From the NCBI GenBank assembly GCA_964495805.1, contig CAZBWV010000077.1, positions 1 to 45,501 on the forward strand: DNA of 45,501 bases, written 5' to 3'. Below the pieces are notes generated by a model. It was not told the origin of the DNA and did not search any database. It saw only the letters and a program-made list of their open reading frames with translations. This DNA is from JALXCH01 sp964495805 (GTDB lineage Bacteria > Calditrichota > Calditrichia > RBG-13-44-9). A program made the translations under genes and the position numbers. Shown piece after piece: positions 16,901 to 24,991 of the stretch; position 1 is the stretch's first letter; each line of letters starts with the position of its first letter.

Positions 16901-18175
16901 TTAAGCATATAATCCACGCAGTTCTGCAGCATGGGTTACCCGTTGAATGGCCAGCATAAATGCGGCAATTCGCATATTCACGTTGTGTTCCTGAGCTACA
17001 TCGTACACTTCATCAAACGCTTTCACCATAATCCGTTCCAGGTCTTCGTTTACCCGCTCCTTGGACCAATAGTAACCCATCCGATTCTGCACCCATTCCA
17101 GATACGATACAGTGACCCCTCCGGCATTGCACAAAATATCCGGAATGATAAATACATCCTTTTTTTCCAGGATTTCGTCGGCTTCCGGGGTAACCGGTCC
17201 GTTGGCACATTCGGCAATAATTTTTGCCTGGACGTTGGGTGCATTCTCTTCGGTGATCTGATTTTCCAGTGCGGCGGGAATGAGAATATCCACATCCAGT
17301 TCCAGCAATTTCATGGGATCGTCCATCTTTTCCACTTTCGCGTTTTTCTCGAATCCTTCCAGTACCCAGGTGGAGTTGTTTTCGCAGGTGCGCCAGGCGG
17401 CATCCACGTCCAATCCTTCCGGATTGTAGTAAGCACCGCTAACATCGGAAATCGCCACGATGGTCGCACCATCTTCCTTGAGCAATTTAGCTGCGTGGGA
17501 ACCAGCATTTCCGAATCCTTGAATTGCCACCTTCGCATTTTTTAAATCGATGCCTAATTTCTGGGTAGCTTCCCGAACCACGTACACCATTCCCTGGGCA
17601 GTGGCTTCCTTACGCCCTTCGGAGCCACCCAATTCCAGCGGTTTGCCGGTGATCACGGCGGGCAGATACTGCTTTTTCTGCATGGAGTAGGTATCGAACA
17701 TCCAGCTCATAATCTGGGGATTGGTGTTCACATCCGGGGCGGGAACATCCTGATCCGGGCCGAACAGGTCTGAAAGTTCGGCAAAGTAGCGCCGGGTCAG
17801 ATTCTCCAGCTCGTTGGGCGAAAGCTCTCGCGGGTCCACCACCACTCCGCCTTTTCCTCCACCAAACGGCACATTCACCACCGCACATTTGTAGGTCATC
17901 CAGAAAGCCAGTGCTTTCACCTCATCCACAGTAACTTCCGGATGGAATCGGATGCCTCCCTTGGCCGGACCACGAACGATACTGTGTTGCACCCGAAAGC
18001 CCTTAAATATACGGATGCTCCCGTCATCCATCCGCACCGGCAAATTCACCTCCGTAATCCGGCGCGGTTCCTTGATCATGGCAATCTGATTCTCACTCAG
18101 CTTCAGAAGCGCTGCGGCTTTGTCAAATTGCTTCAGCGCATTCTCGAACGGATTTTTCTGTTTTAAAAAACTCAT
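16901..18175 (-). CDS. gdhA: Glutamate dehydrogenase
   Basis: Interconverts glutamate and 2-oxoglutarate plus ammonia with NAD(P). The 424-residue length is that of hexameric enzymes common in thermophiles and Gram-positives. The substrate-site Lys lies in GPAKGGIRFHP (69-79), the catalytic Lys108 in PFGGGKGG, and the Rossmann motif GFGNAG is at 220-225. Cofactor choice cannot be read with confidence. AAAGGAGG lies nine bases before the ATG. The unit is monocistronic, ending in a hairpin. Together with proline dehydrogenase at 3337-4254 it can feed proline and glutamate carbon into the citric acid cycle. Confidence 0.96.
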   Translation of the reverse strand: MSFLKQKNPFENALKQFDKAAALLKLSENQIAMIKEPRRITEVNLPVRMDDGSIRIFKGFRVQHSIVRGPAKGGIRFHPEVTVDEVKALAFWMTYKCAVVNVPFGGGKGGVVVDPRELSPNELENLTRRYFAELSDLFGPDQDVPAPDVNTNPQIMSWMFDTYSMQKKQYLPAVITGKPLELGGSEGRKEATAQGMVYVVREATQKLGIDLKNAKVAIQGFGNAGSHAAKLLKEDGATIVAISDVSGAYYNPEGLDVDAAWRTCENNSTWVLEGFEKNAKVEKMDDPMKLLELDVDILIPAALENQITEENAPNVQAKIIAECANGPVTPEADEILEKKDVFIIPDILCNAGGVTVSYLEWVQNRMGYYWSKERVNEDLERIMVKAFDEVYDVAQEHNVNMRIAAFMLAIQRVTHAAELRGLYA

Positions 18176-18757
18176 CGAATGAATCCTCCTTTATTGTTAA
18201 GTTATCAGACAAACATCTCCTGACAAATCATGTGCCACTTTTGTGTACAACCATGTTACGAATCGCGAAAAACAAATCAAAGCAATTTTGTATTTCCTGT
18301 ATTTTCTGGATGTTACACGAAAAACCAAATATTCCTAAAAAATTTTTCGCACCCAACTGCCAATCTTTCCGAATCCTTCCGATTTACTTTTATGATGTGC
18401 GAATACTTCCAGGAGGGTTCATCGACAACCAGCAATCAACTCTTCGAAAAACACACACTTAACCCAACTATTTGCCCGAAAAGACCATGCCCGATTTTTT
18501 GGAACGCTATTTTCAATTAATTTAAAAATAAAAACGAATTTTTCAAATTCAGGAAAACATTCTTAAAGAAACCCGATTCGCAGTGGAAGCACGGGAAGCG
18601 AAAGAACCTGACCACCCAGCCAGACCACCGGAAAAACACAAACAATTTGCAAGAAATTGGCTCCATTGGTTATTTTCAGGATGATCACATGGGAGCAAAA
18701 TGTGAACAATAAACCATTTCCGGGAACGATATTCAAGCCTTTGCAGGAGGGTATGGA
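18176..18757. promoter_or_regulatory. Divergent intergenic region of gdhA and the carboxyltransferase gene
   Basis: No coding frame with a ribosome site was found in these 582 bases. On the plus strand TTGCAA (18647-18652), 18 bases and TATTTT (18671-18676) is a possible promoter for the gene at 18758. For gdhA a TTGTCA lies at 18221-18226 on the minus strand, but no good -10 follows. Confidence 0.4.
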
Positions 18758-20308
18758 ATGACCATTGAAGAACAATTCAAAAAACTGTACGGAATGCGAC
18801 GAACCGCCCGGCTGGGCGGCGGGCTCAAGCGAATCGAAAAACAGCACGAAAAAGGAAAACTTACCGCACGCGAACGGATTGGGATTCTACTGGACGACGG
18901 GAGCTTCGAAGAATTCGACATGTTTAAAGAACACCAGTGCACCGATTTCGGAATGGAAAAGAAGAAAATATTAGGAGATGGTGTGGTAACCGGACACGGC
19001 ACCATCGACGGACGGCGAGTGTTTGTGTTCTCTCAGGACTTCACCGTCTTTGGCGGTTCCCTTTCCAAAACGTATGCCGAAAAAATCTGTAAAATCATGG
19101 ACATGGCTGCCAAAACCGGTGCTCCGGTGATTGGTCTGAACGACTCCGGCGGTGCTCGCATCCAGGAAGGCATCGACAGCCTGGCCGGATATGCCGATAT
19201 CTTCTACCGCAACGTGATCTACTCCGGAGTCATCCCTCAGCTCTCTGCCATTATGGGACCCTGCGCCGGTGGAGCGGTTTATTCCCCCACCCTGACCGAC
19301 TTCACCGTCATGGTTAACCACACCAGTTACATGTTCCTGACCGGTCCCAAAGTGGTAAAAGCGGTAACTCAGGAAGATGTAACCACCGACGAGTTAGGTG
19401 GCGCCATGGTTCATAATAAAAAAAGCGGTGTGGCTCATTTTGTAGCGGAAACTGACCAGGAAGCGCTTCTGTTGCTGCGGAAACTGTTTAGTTACATTCC
19501 CCAGAACCATCGGGAAAAACCACCGGTCATTCCCAACGACGATCCCATCGATCGGGCAGACGAGGAACTTAATTCCATCGTTCCGGACGACCCCAACAAA
19601 CCGTACGACATGCGAGAAGTGATTTTGCACATTGTGGACAACCGGGAGTTTCTGGAAGTGCATCGCCTGTGGGCACCCAACATCATTGTGGGGTTTGCCC
19701 GAATGAACGGTCAGGCGGTGGGGATTGTTGCCAACCAGCCCAACTTTATGGCCGGTGGTCTGGACAGCAACGCTTCCATTAAAGCGGCACGGTTCATTCG
19801 CTTTTGCGATGCCTTCAACATTCCGTTAATTACCTTTGTGGATGTACCGGGTTTCTGGCCGGGAACCGCACACGAACACGCTGGAATCATTCGCAACGGT
19901 GCCAAACTGTTGTACGCATTCGCCGAAGCCACCGTCCCCAAAATCACCATTGTGACGCGTAAAGCGTATGGGGGAGCTTACTGCGTGATGAGTTCCAAAC
20001 ACATTGGTGGCGATTTTAACTACGCCTGGCCCACTGCGGAGATCGCCGTTATGGGACCCGCCGGCGCTGTGGAAATCATCTTTGCGAAAGAGATTTCCGA
20101 AGCACCCAATCCACAGGCCAGAATGCAGGAACTCATTGCCGAATACAAAGAAAAATTCGCAAATCCTTACACTGCTGCCAAACGTGGTTATGTGGATGAC
20201 GTGATTGAACCGGCAAACAGCCGCTTTCGCATCATCCGCGCGCTGGAAGTGCTGAAAACCAAACAGGAACGACTGCCGGAGAAAAAACACGGAAATATTC
20301 CCTTATAA
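18758..20308 (+). CDS. Acyl-CoA carboxyltransferase (propionyl-CoA carboxylase beta / methylmalonyl-CoA decarboxylase alpha type)
   Basis: Moves carboxyl groups between biotin and an acyl-CoA. The 516 residues span the two crotonase-like halves: DSGGARIQEG in the first half forms the CoA side, GGAYCVMSSKH the biotin side, and the C-terminus ends KHGNIPL as in PccB and MmdA. A variation from the usual signature is PGFWPGTAHEH, where most homologues have Leu and Gln. AGGAGG is seven bases upstream. No biotin carboxylase, biotin carrier or decarboxylase membrane subunit is adjacent, so the direction (propionyl-CoA carboxylation or sodium-pumping decarboxylation) cannot be fixed. An ABC ATPase gene follows after 19 bases. 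Confidence 0.93.
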   Translation: MTIEEQFKKLYGMRRTARLGGGLKRIEKQHEKGKLTARERIGILLDDGSFEEFDMFKEHQCTDFGMEKKKILGDGVVTGHGTIDGRRVFVFSQDFTVFGGSLSKTYAEKICKIMDMAAKTGAPVIGLNDSGGARIQEGIDSLAGYADIFYRNVIYSGVIPQLSAIMGPCAGGAVYSPTLTDFTVMVNHTSYMFLTGPKVVKAVTQEDVTTDELGGAMVHNKKSGVAHFVAETDQEALLLLRKLFSYIPQNHREKPPVIPNDDPIDRADEELNSIVPDDPNKPYDMREVILHIVDNREFLEVHRLWAPNIIVGFARMNGQAVGIVANQPNFMAGGLDSNASIKAARFIRFCDAFNIPLITFVDVPGFWPGTAHEHAGIIRNGAKLLYAFAEATVPKITIVTRKAYGGAYCVMSSKHIGGDFNYAWPTAEIAVMGPAGAVEIIFAKEISEAPNPQARMQELIAEYKEKFANPYTAAKRGYVDDVIEPANSRFRIIRALEVLKTKQERLPEKKHGNIPL

Positions 20309-20327
20309 TTCAGAAATTGGGGCGGCC

Positions 20328-21245
20328 GTGAACCAACCTGTTTTGCAAATTACTGATCTTTCCAAACGTTATCCGGATCAAGCCCAACCAGCCGTGAACC
20401 GGGTGAGTTTCACCATTTTCCCGGGCGAGCGGGTGGGAATTATGGGAGCCAACGGATCCGGGAAAACCACTCTGTTTCGGCTCATTTTGAACCTGCTGCA
20501 TCCGGACACCGGTACCATCCGGATAAACGGGGTGGAAAATCCTGAGGGAACCAAGCGATTTCTGGGTTTCGTACCGGAACACAGCACCGGTCTGGAGAAT
20601 TTTACTCCCCGGGAGCTGCTCACCATCGCAGGTCGGATGATGGGTATGTCCGTGGAAACGTTAGCCACCCATAGTGGTAAACTACTGGATTGGGCTGGTC
20701 TGCGGTCGCATGCCAATGAACTGATAAGCGGCTTCAGCAAAGGGATGCGGCAACGGGTGTTCCTGATGCTGGCTTTACTCCACCAACCCCTTCTGCTTCT
20801 GTTAGATGAACCGATGTCCGGGCTCGACCCTTCCGGGCAGCAGGAACTGCGAGGGTTGCTTCACTCCCTTGCCAACCAGACGCTGCTGCTGGCAACCCAC
20901 CGCCTGGAAGAAATTGAGTGGCTTTGCGATCGGGTGATCATTTTGCACCAGGGACGGGTAGTGGGCGATGTGCGGCTCAACGAAATTTCGGAACAAATTT
21001 ATCTTCTGGAGGGGAATACCGGACTAATAAGGGAACTGGAAAAAATAGCTGGATTGGAGATTCGCGTCCGGGAAGTTCGCGGGAAACGGGAAAAAGCTGA
21101 ATTTGTAGCCAATCAGACTACCCTGGAAGAGGCACTGCAACATCTGAAACGACAGGGCATTTCCGTGCAGCGAATTCATTCCCGGAGTACACTGGAGGAA
21201 CTGTATCGGCACTATGTGAAATCGGGCGATTCCCTTCACCATTGA
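20328..21245 (+). CDS. ABC transporter ATP-binding protein, ABC-2 export type
   Basis: A 305-residue ATPase subunit with a GTG start. Walker A is GANGSGKTT (40-48), the signature is SGFSKGMRQ, Walker B is LLLLLDEPMSGLDP and the switch His lies in LLATHRLEE. A C-terminal extension (about 225-305) resembles the accessory domain of drug, haem or polysaccharide exporters. No permease gene is adjacent: the next gene is on the other strand and overlaps its end by ten bases. The spacing suggests co-transcription with the carboxyltransferase, which is not an obvious functional partner. Confidence 0.9.
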   Translation: MNQPVLQITDLSKRYPDQAQPAVNRVSFTIFPGERVGIMGANGSGKTTLFRLILNLLHPDTGTIRINGVENPEGTKRFLGFVPEHSTGLENFTPRELLTIAGRMMGMSVETLATHSGKLLDWAGLRSHANELISGFSKGMRQRVFLMLALLHQPLLLLLDEPMSGLDPSGQQELRGLLHSLANQTLLLATHRLEEIEWLCDRVIILHQGRVVGDVRLNEISEQIYLLEGNTGLIRELEKIAGLEIRVREVRGKREKAEFVANQTTLEEALQHLKRQGISVQRIHSRSTLEELYRHYVKSGDSLHH

Positions 21246-21460
21246 GATTTAGGGCGACGTTTGCCGTACAACACCGCACAGGGTGCATTCTTGGTAACAT
21301 ATTGATTCAGTTTGGTACACCAGATCGCCAGATACGTCTGGCAGGAGCGGGAACCATCAATGTCGTCTTCACGGGGAAACTCCGCATACTCGCAACGCAT
21401 ATCGCAAAATTTAATTCGCGAAGTGGTTACTCCGGCGTTCTCTTTTTTTCTCTCTTCCAT
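21236..21460 (-). CDS. Small cysteine-rich protein, unknown
   Basis: A 74-residue protein with five cysteines: C19, C23 (CDMRC), C40, C48 and C61 (NAPC), between acidic and basic ends. The spacing suggests a metal or iron-sulfur site, but no named family is certain; I have a faint memory of similar small proteins with a 'KNAPC' motif. The frame extends to 21520, but AAGGAG nine bases before the ATG at 21460 marks the start. Its end overlaps the ABC gene tail by ten bases on the opposite strand. Confidence 0.7.
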   Translation of the reverse strand: MEERKKENAGVTTSRIKFCDMRCEYAEFPREDDIDGSRSCQTYLAIWCTKLNQYVTKNAPCAVLYGKRRPKSQW

Positions 21461-21687
21461 TCGTGTCTTCTCCTTGAAGCAAACATCTAAATATAGGCAG
21501 AAAAATCGGGCGGGAACCACGGAAGAAAATAATTGTTCAATAGGGAAATAAAATGTGCGACCATTATTACGATAAAATTTTGATTTTGAAATCTAAATCA
21601 CACCGGGAAGGTTCGGAAAGTGTTATATTTGGCAGGTAAACACAGGGTAGTGGAAAGGTCGATAGGGACAGAGAAGGCGGGAGAACA

Positions 21688-22326
21688 ATGAAAGCTCTAT
21701 TATTTGATTTTGATGGCGTTCTGGTCCGCAGCATGGAGGACCATTACCAGGGCTGGCGCAAAGCGCTGGCAGAGTACGGCATCGATATGCCGTCCGAAGA
21801 ATTGTTTGTGTTAGAGGGGCAGGGTTTGATGGCCATTGCCAACCAGATTGCCCGGAAATACAACCTTCCCGTGGAAGAAGCCCCGTTGATTATTGAGAAA
21901 AAGCGAAAATATTACAACGAAATCAAGAAAGTGGAATTTTACCCCAATTTGATTGACGTACTCAATTGGGCGCGGGAAAAAGAGTTAAAACTGGCGGTTG
22001 TTACCGGCGGTCAACGGGAACGGGTGGTGAACACCTTGAAGGAATTCGGACTGATTCATTACTTCAACGCTATCGTAACCAGCGACGACGTGCAGGAAAC
22101 CAAACCCAGCCCGGAACCCTACCTGAAGGCAGCCGACATGCTTCAGGTGCCACCGGAGCAGTGCATCGTCATTGAGAATGCACCGCTGGGAATTCGCAGC
22201 GGAAAAGCAGCCGGAATGACCGTGGTTGCTCTGACCACCACCCTGCATTCCCGACACCTGCGCGAAGCGGATGTGGTGGTAAATCATTTCAAAGAACTGC
22301 TGGAAACCCTGAAAAAATTATATTAG
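21688..22326 (+). CDS. HAD-superfamily phosphatase, beta-phosphoglucomutase-like
   Basis: A 212-residue hydrolase with motif I FDFDGV (6-11), a helical cap, motif II VVTGG, the motif III Lys in TKPSPEPY and motif IV IENAPLGIRSGKAAGM. The last differs from the usual EDS by Asn-Ala, so one acidic residue of the metal site is changed. The family includes beta-phosphoglucomutases and sugar-phosphate or nucleotide phosphatases. GGGAG lies six bases before the ATG. It heads a two-gene unit ending at a strong terminator at 22573. Confidence 0.85.
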   Translation: MKALLFDFDGVLVRSMEDHYQGWRKALAEYGIDMPSEELFVLEGQGLMAIANQIARKYNLPVEEAPLIIEKKRKYYNEIKKVEFYPNLIDVLNWAREKELKLAVVTGGQRERVVNTLKEFGLIHYFNAIVTSDDVQETKPSPEPYLKAADMLQVPPEQCIVIENAPLGIRSGKAAGMTVVALTTTLHSRHLREADVVVNHFKELLETLKKLY

Positions 22327-22336
22327 GATAGGACCT

Positions 22337-22546
22337 ATGGAAAACACTCGAAACGGTTCGAATCGCAACCTCTGGGATGCTTATTCCTGGACCAAGGAAG
22401 AATCCGAGGAACTGATTTTACTCTACCTGGAAGACTACTATCGCACCCTCAAGGAAGAATATTTGAGCGAAGCGCTTCAACTGGCGAAAGACGAAGGCGT
22501 GGACATGGAAAAGATGTTCCATCGGGCACGTGCCCGGTTACATTAA
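22337..22546 (+). CDS. Small acidic helical protein, unknown
   Basis: A 69-residue protein, strongly charged and helical (EESEELILLYLEDYYRTLKEE and a second helix with KDEGVDMEKMFHRARARLH), without cysteines or a signal peptide. It begins ten bases after the HAD gene with AGGA upstream and ends 26 bases before the terminator, so it is the second gene of that transcript. I do not recognise it. Confidence 0.65.
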   Translation: MENTRNGSNRNLWDAYSWTKEESEELILLYLEDYYRTLKEEYLSEALQLAKDEGVDMEKMFHRARARLH

Positions 22547-22572
22547 TCCCCCTGTTTACATTTTTACCATAC

Positions 22573-22598
22573 AAGCCTCCCTGCTGGGAGGCTTTTTT
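22573..22598 (+). terminator. Rho-independent terminator after the HAD/small-protein operon
   Basis: AAGCCTCCC, loop TGCT, GGGAGGCTT, then a T run ending at 22598. A nine-base-pair stem with strong G/C content. Confidence 0.93.
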
Positions 22599-22662
22599 AT
22601 ATTCCGGTTTCCCCCGTTTCATTCCCGTTTTACATTTCCCCGAACGATAAAGCGCGAGCATC

Positions 22663-23766
22663 ATGTTAGACCGCAAAACACTGCTGAAAAATTTCACTCT
22701 CGGGTTCCTACCCCTGCTTATTTTCATCATCGCAGACAATCTGTTCGGGCTCACGGTCGGTTTGATAGTCGCCATTGCCTTCGGATTGGGTCAAACGGTT
22801 CTCACCTATTTTCGGGAAAAACGTCTGGACCGATTTTTATTGTTCGATACCGGACTCATTACGCTGCTGGGTGGTGTCTCCCTGGTGCTGCAAAACGACA
22901 TCTTCTTCAAGCTGAAACCGGGGTTGGTGGAGCTGGTGCTGGTGATTTTACTTGGGGTCACTGCATTTTCCTCCAATCCGGTACTCATCCACATGACTGG
23001 CCGCTACATGAAAGGGGTGGAATTCTCTCCCGGGCAAATTCAGCAGATGCGGGTGATGATGCGACGCATGTTCTGGGTGTTTTTGCTCCACACTGTGCTC
23101 ATTTTCTACTCCGCTTTCTACATGAGCAAAGAAGCCTGGGCTTTTGTCAGTGGGGGATTATTCTACATCCTGATGGCTGTTCTGGCCGGAGTGGAATTTT
23201 TACGTGCTTACCGACTTCGCAAAAAAATACAAAAACAACTGGCCAGCGAAGAATGGTTCGATATTGTAACACCGGAGGGGAAAATCATCGGTCGGGCACC
23301 GCGCAGCCAGGTCCACGGCAATCCGGAATTGCTCCATCCGGTAGTGCATGTGCACATCCTGAACTCCCGTGGCCAGTTGTACCTCCAGAAACGGGCGGAC
23401 AATAAGGATGTGCAACCGGGAAAATGGGACACGGCAGTGGGCGGACACGTAAGCAGCGGCGAAAGCATCGAACATGCGCTCCATCGCGAAGCGGAAGAAG
23501 AATTGGGTATCTCCTTTGCACAATTCCGTCCGCTCTTCCGTTATGTGATGCGCAACGATTTCGAGAGCGAACTGGTGCACGGATTCCTGCTCCGGGACGA
23601 CGGGCCGTTTTATCCCAATCCCACAGAAATTTCACAAGGCCGCTTCTGGAATGTCGAAGAAATCCGCCAGAATCTGGGACGTGGCATCTTTACCCCCAAC
23701 TTCGAACAGGAATTTCATATCCTGGAACGGATTCTTTTTCAGAAAAAGGAGGGAATTGGGGAATAG
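22663..23766 (+). CDS. Membrane-domain/Nudix hydrolase fusion
   Basis: A 367-residue protein of two parts. Residues 1-190 are a polytopic membrane domain with about six helices (12-30, 30-48, 60-76, 88-104, 136-153, 160-182) that resembles septation protein A/IspZ (YciB) or VC0807-like proteins. Residues 195-360 form a Nudix domain with a perfect Nudix box (261-283: GHVSSGE...REAEEELGI) that binds metal and cleaves nucleoside-diphosphate-linked substrates. The domain start FDIVTPEGKIIG resembles the IDI/YfcD-type Nudix group. The ribosome site is weak. The membrane assignment is by pattern only; the fusion itself is clear because the frame is continuous. Confidence 0.85.
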   Translation: MLDRKTLLKNFTLGFLPLLIFIIADNLFGLTVGLIVAIAFGLGQTVLTYFREKRLDRFLLFDTGLITLLGGVSLVLQNDIFFKLKPGLVELVLVILLGVTAFSSNPVLIHMTGRYMKGVEFSPGQIQQMRVMMRRMFWVFLLHTVLIFYSAFYMSKEAWAFVSGGLFYILMAVLAGVEFLRAYRLRKKIQKQLASEEWFDIVTPEGKIIGRAPRSQVHGNPELLHPVVHVHILNSRGQLYLQKRADNKDVQPGKWDTAVGGHVSSGESIEHALHREAEEELGISFAQFRPLFRYVMRNDFESELVHGFLLRDDGPFYPNPTEISQGRFWNVEEIRQNLGRGIFTPNFEQEFHILERILFQKKEGIGE

Positions 23767-23857
23767 AGAGGATCGGGAAGATGGGGAGGGGAAATAATGG
23801 AATCACTCTCCGCTATTCTTCCCATGGAGATGCCGTACGGAGTAAATTAAAAGATTG

Positions 23858-23960
23858 TTTACGCCCAGCGTAAAAACCCGAAATCGGGAATAGACCAATG
23901 AAGTCTTCTCCCATTGATCTCCGGTAAGCTGCCCGGTTGGCTTTCTCTGGGCGGTTACCG
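23858..23960 (+). ncRNA. Hairpin-rich intergenic element, candidate structured RNA or leader
   Basis: Four hairpins in about 100 bases: TTTACGC/GCGTAAA (23858-23874), CCCG/CGGG (23877-23888), CAATG/CATTG (23896-23916) and a two-step stem CGGTAA...GCCC / GGGC...TTACCG (23922-23960). It lies 60 bases before the cyclase-family gene. I recognise no known riboswitch consensus. The sequence alone does not prove transcription. Confidence 0.35.
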
Positions 23961-24019
23961 CGGCAACTAAGTTCGTAGAATTAGAGGTAAGGCATACAAT
24001 AAAGAGGGCAAACACCTGA

Positions 24020-24694
24020 ATGAAACCCACACAGCCCAATTCAATTTCATCCATACCAAAACAAATTTACGACGTTTCCGTAGCACTGGCACCGGATTTA
24101 CCGGTTTGGCCGGGAGACCCGCCCGGCGAAATTGTGCAGGTCGCTTTTCCGGAAACGGATGGCTACCAATTGCGCCGGATCTCCGCTTCTCTGCACTGGG
24201 GTACCCATGTGGACGCACCGGTGCACTTCTGGCCCCGGGGCTGGTCGATTGACCAGATTCCCCTCTCCCTGTTGATGGGGAAAACTCTGGTCGTGGAAAT
24301 TCCCGAAGTGCGACAAATTTCTGCCCGGGAACTGGAACCATTTCCCCTCCGGAAATACAAACGTCTGCTGTTAAAAACACGCAATTCCCAATTCTGGCAG
24401 GAGCACCCGCTGCGCTTTCACACCGATTTTACCGCACTAACCGCCGATGCGGCTGAGTTCCTGGTGAAAAGCGGTATTCGGTTAGTGGGAATCGACTACG
24501 CCTCGGTGGATTTGTACGATGCACACGACCTTCCGGTGCACCATACCCTGTACCGACATAACATTGTGGGCATCGAAAATCTGGACCTGCATCAGGTACC
24601 ACCCGGTGTGTACCATATGATTTGCTTGCCGATTCGAATCCGACAGGCCGAAGGGGCTTTCGCCCGGGTGGTGTTGATGCCCCCCAAAAACTGA
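24020..24694 (+). CDS. Cyclase-family metal hydrolase (kynurenine formamidase-like)
   Basis: A 224-residue member of the family that includes bacterial kynurenine formamidase KynB and isatin hydrolase. The metal-binding signature HWGTHVDAPVH (59-69) gives His59, His63, Asp65 and His69. Further support is GIDYASVD and HHTLYRHNIVGIENL in the C-terminal half. No tryptophan degradation genes are adjacent, so the substrate, probably an amide or lactone, is open. The ribosome site (GAGGG, 11 bases upstream) is distant. The hairpin-rich element upstream may be its leader. Confidence 0.88.
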   Translation: MKPTQPNSISSIPKQIYDVSVALAPDLPVWPGDPPGEIVQVAFPETDGYQLRRISASLHWGTHVDAPVHFWPRGWSIDQIPLSLLMGKTLVVEIPEVRQISARELEPFPLRKYKRLLLKTRNSQFWQEHPLRFHTDFTALTADAAEFLVKSGIRLVGIDYASVDLYDAHDLPVHHTLYRHNIVGIENLDLHQVPPGVYHMICLPIRIRQAEGAFARVVLMPPKN

Positions 24695-24754
24695 GGGGCT
24701 GAAAAACCTTTCAGTGCGGTCACAGACATTTTTTCCACTAAATTTTAATTTCGT

Positions 24755-24782
24755 TTGTGCGGCGAACATTTGTGCGTATATT
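24755..24782 (+). promoter_or_regulatory. Possible deaD promoter with a long leader
   Basis: TTGTGC (24755-24760), 16 bases, TATATT (24777-24782). It would give a leader of roughly 200 bases before the helicase start at 24992. That leader has no gene. Confidence 0.42.
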
Positions 24783-24991
24783 GGGCGGCGATTTTGAACA
24801 CACCGGTATCATCCGGAGTACCCACCGAATGCTTTTACATTCCCGGGTCAAAATCCTGAAAATGACAGGCGGCGATTGTCAGTGCATGTTCCCACAGGAG
24901 CATGGGCCCACGAATCCTCTGGTAACCCCAGAATTGGCCATGAATTCTTCCGCCTGAACCATATCACCGATACACAGGAAAGGCGGAACGA

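Noticed and set aside
23870..23975. Minus-strand pieces GCCGCGGTAA and CTGGGCGTAAA that recall 16S rRNA segments
   Set aside because: Only two short matches, about 95 bases apart instead of about 40, with no rRNA-like sequence around them; explained by the local hairpins.
24699..24714. CTGAAA/TTTCAG hairpin as terminator of the cyclase-family gene
   Set aside because: The stem is only six pairs and is not followed by a T run.
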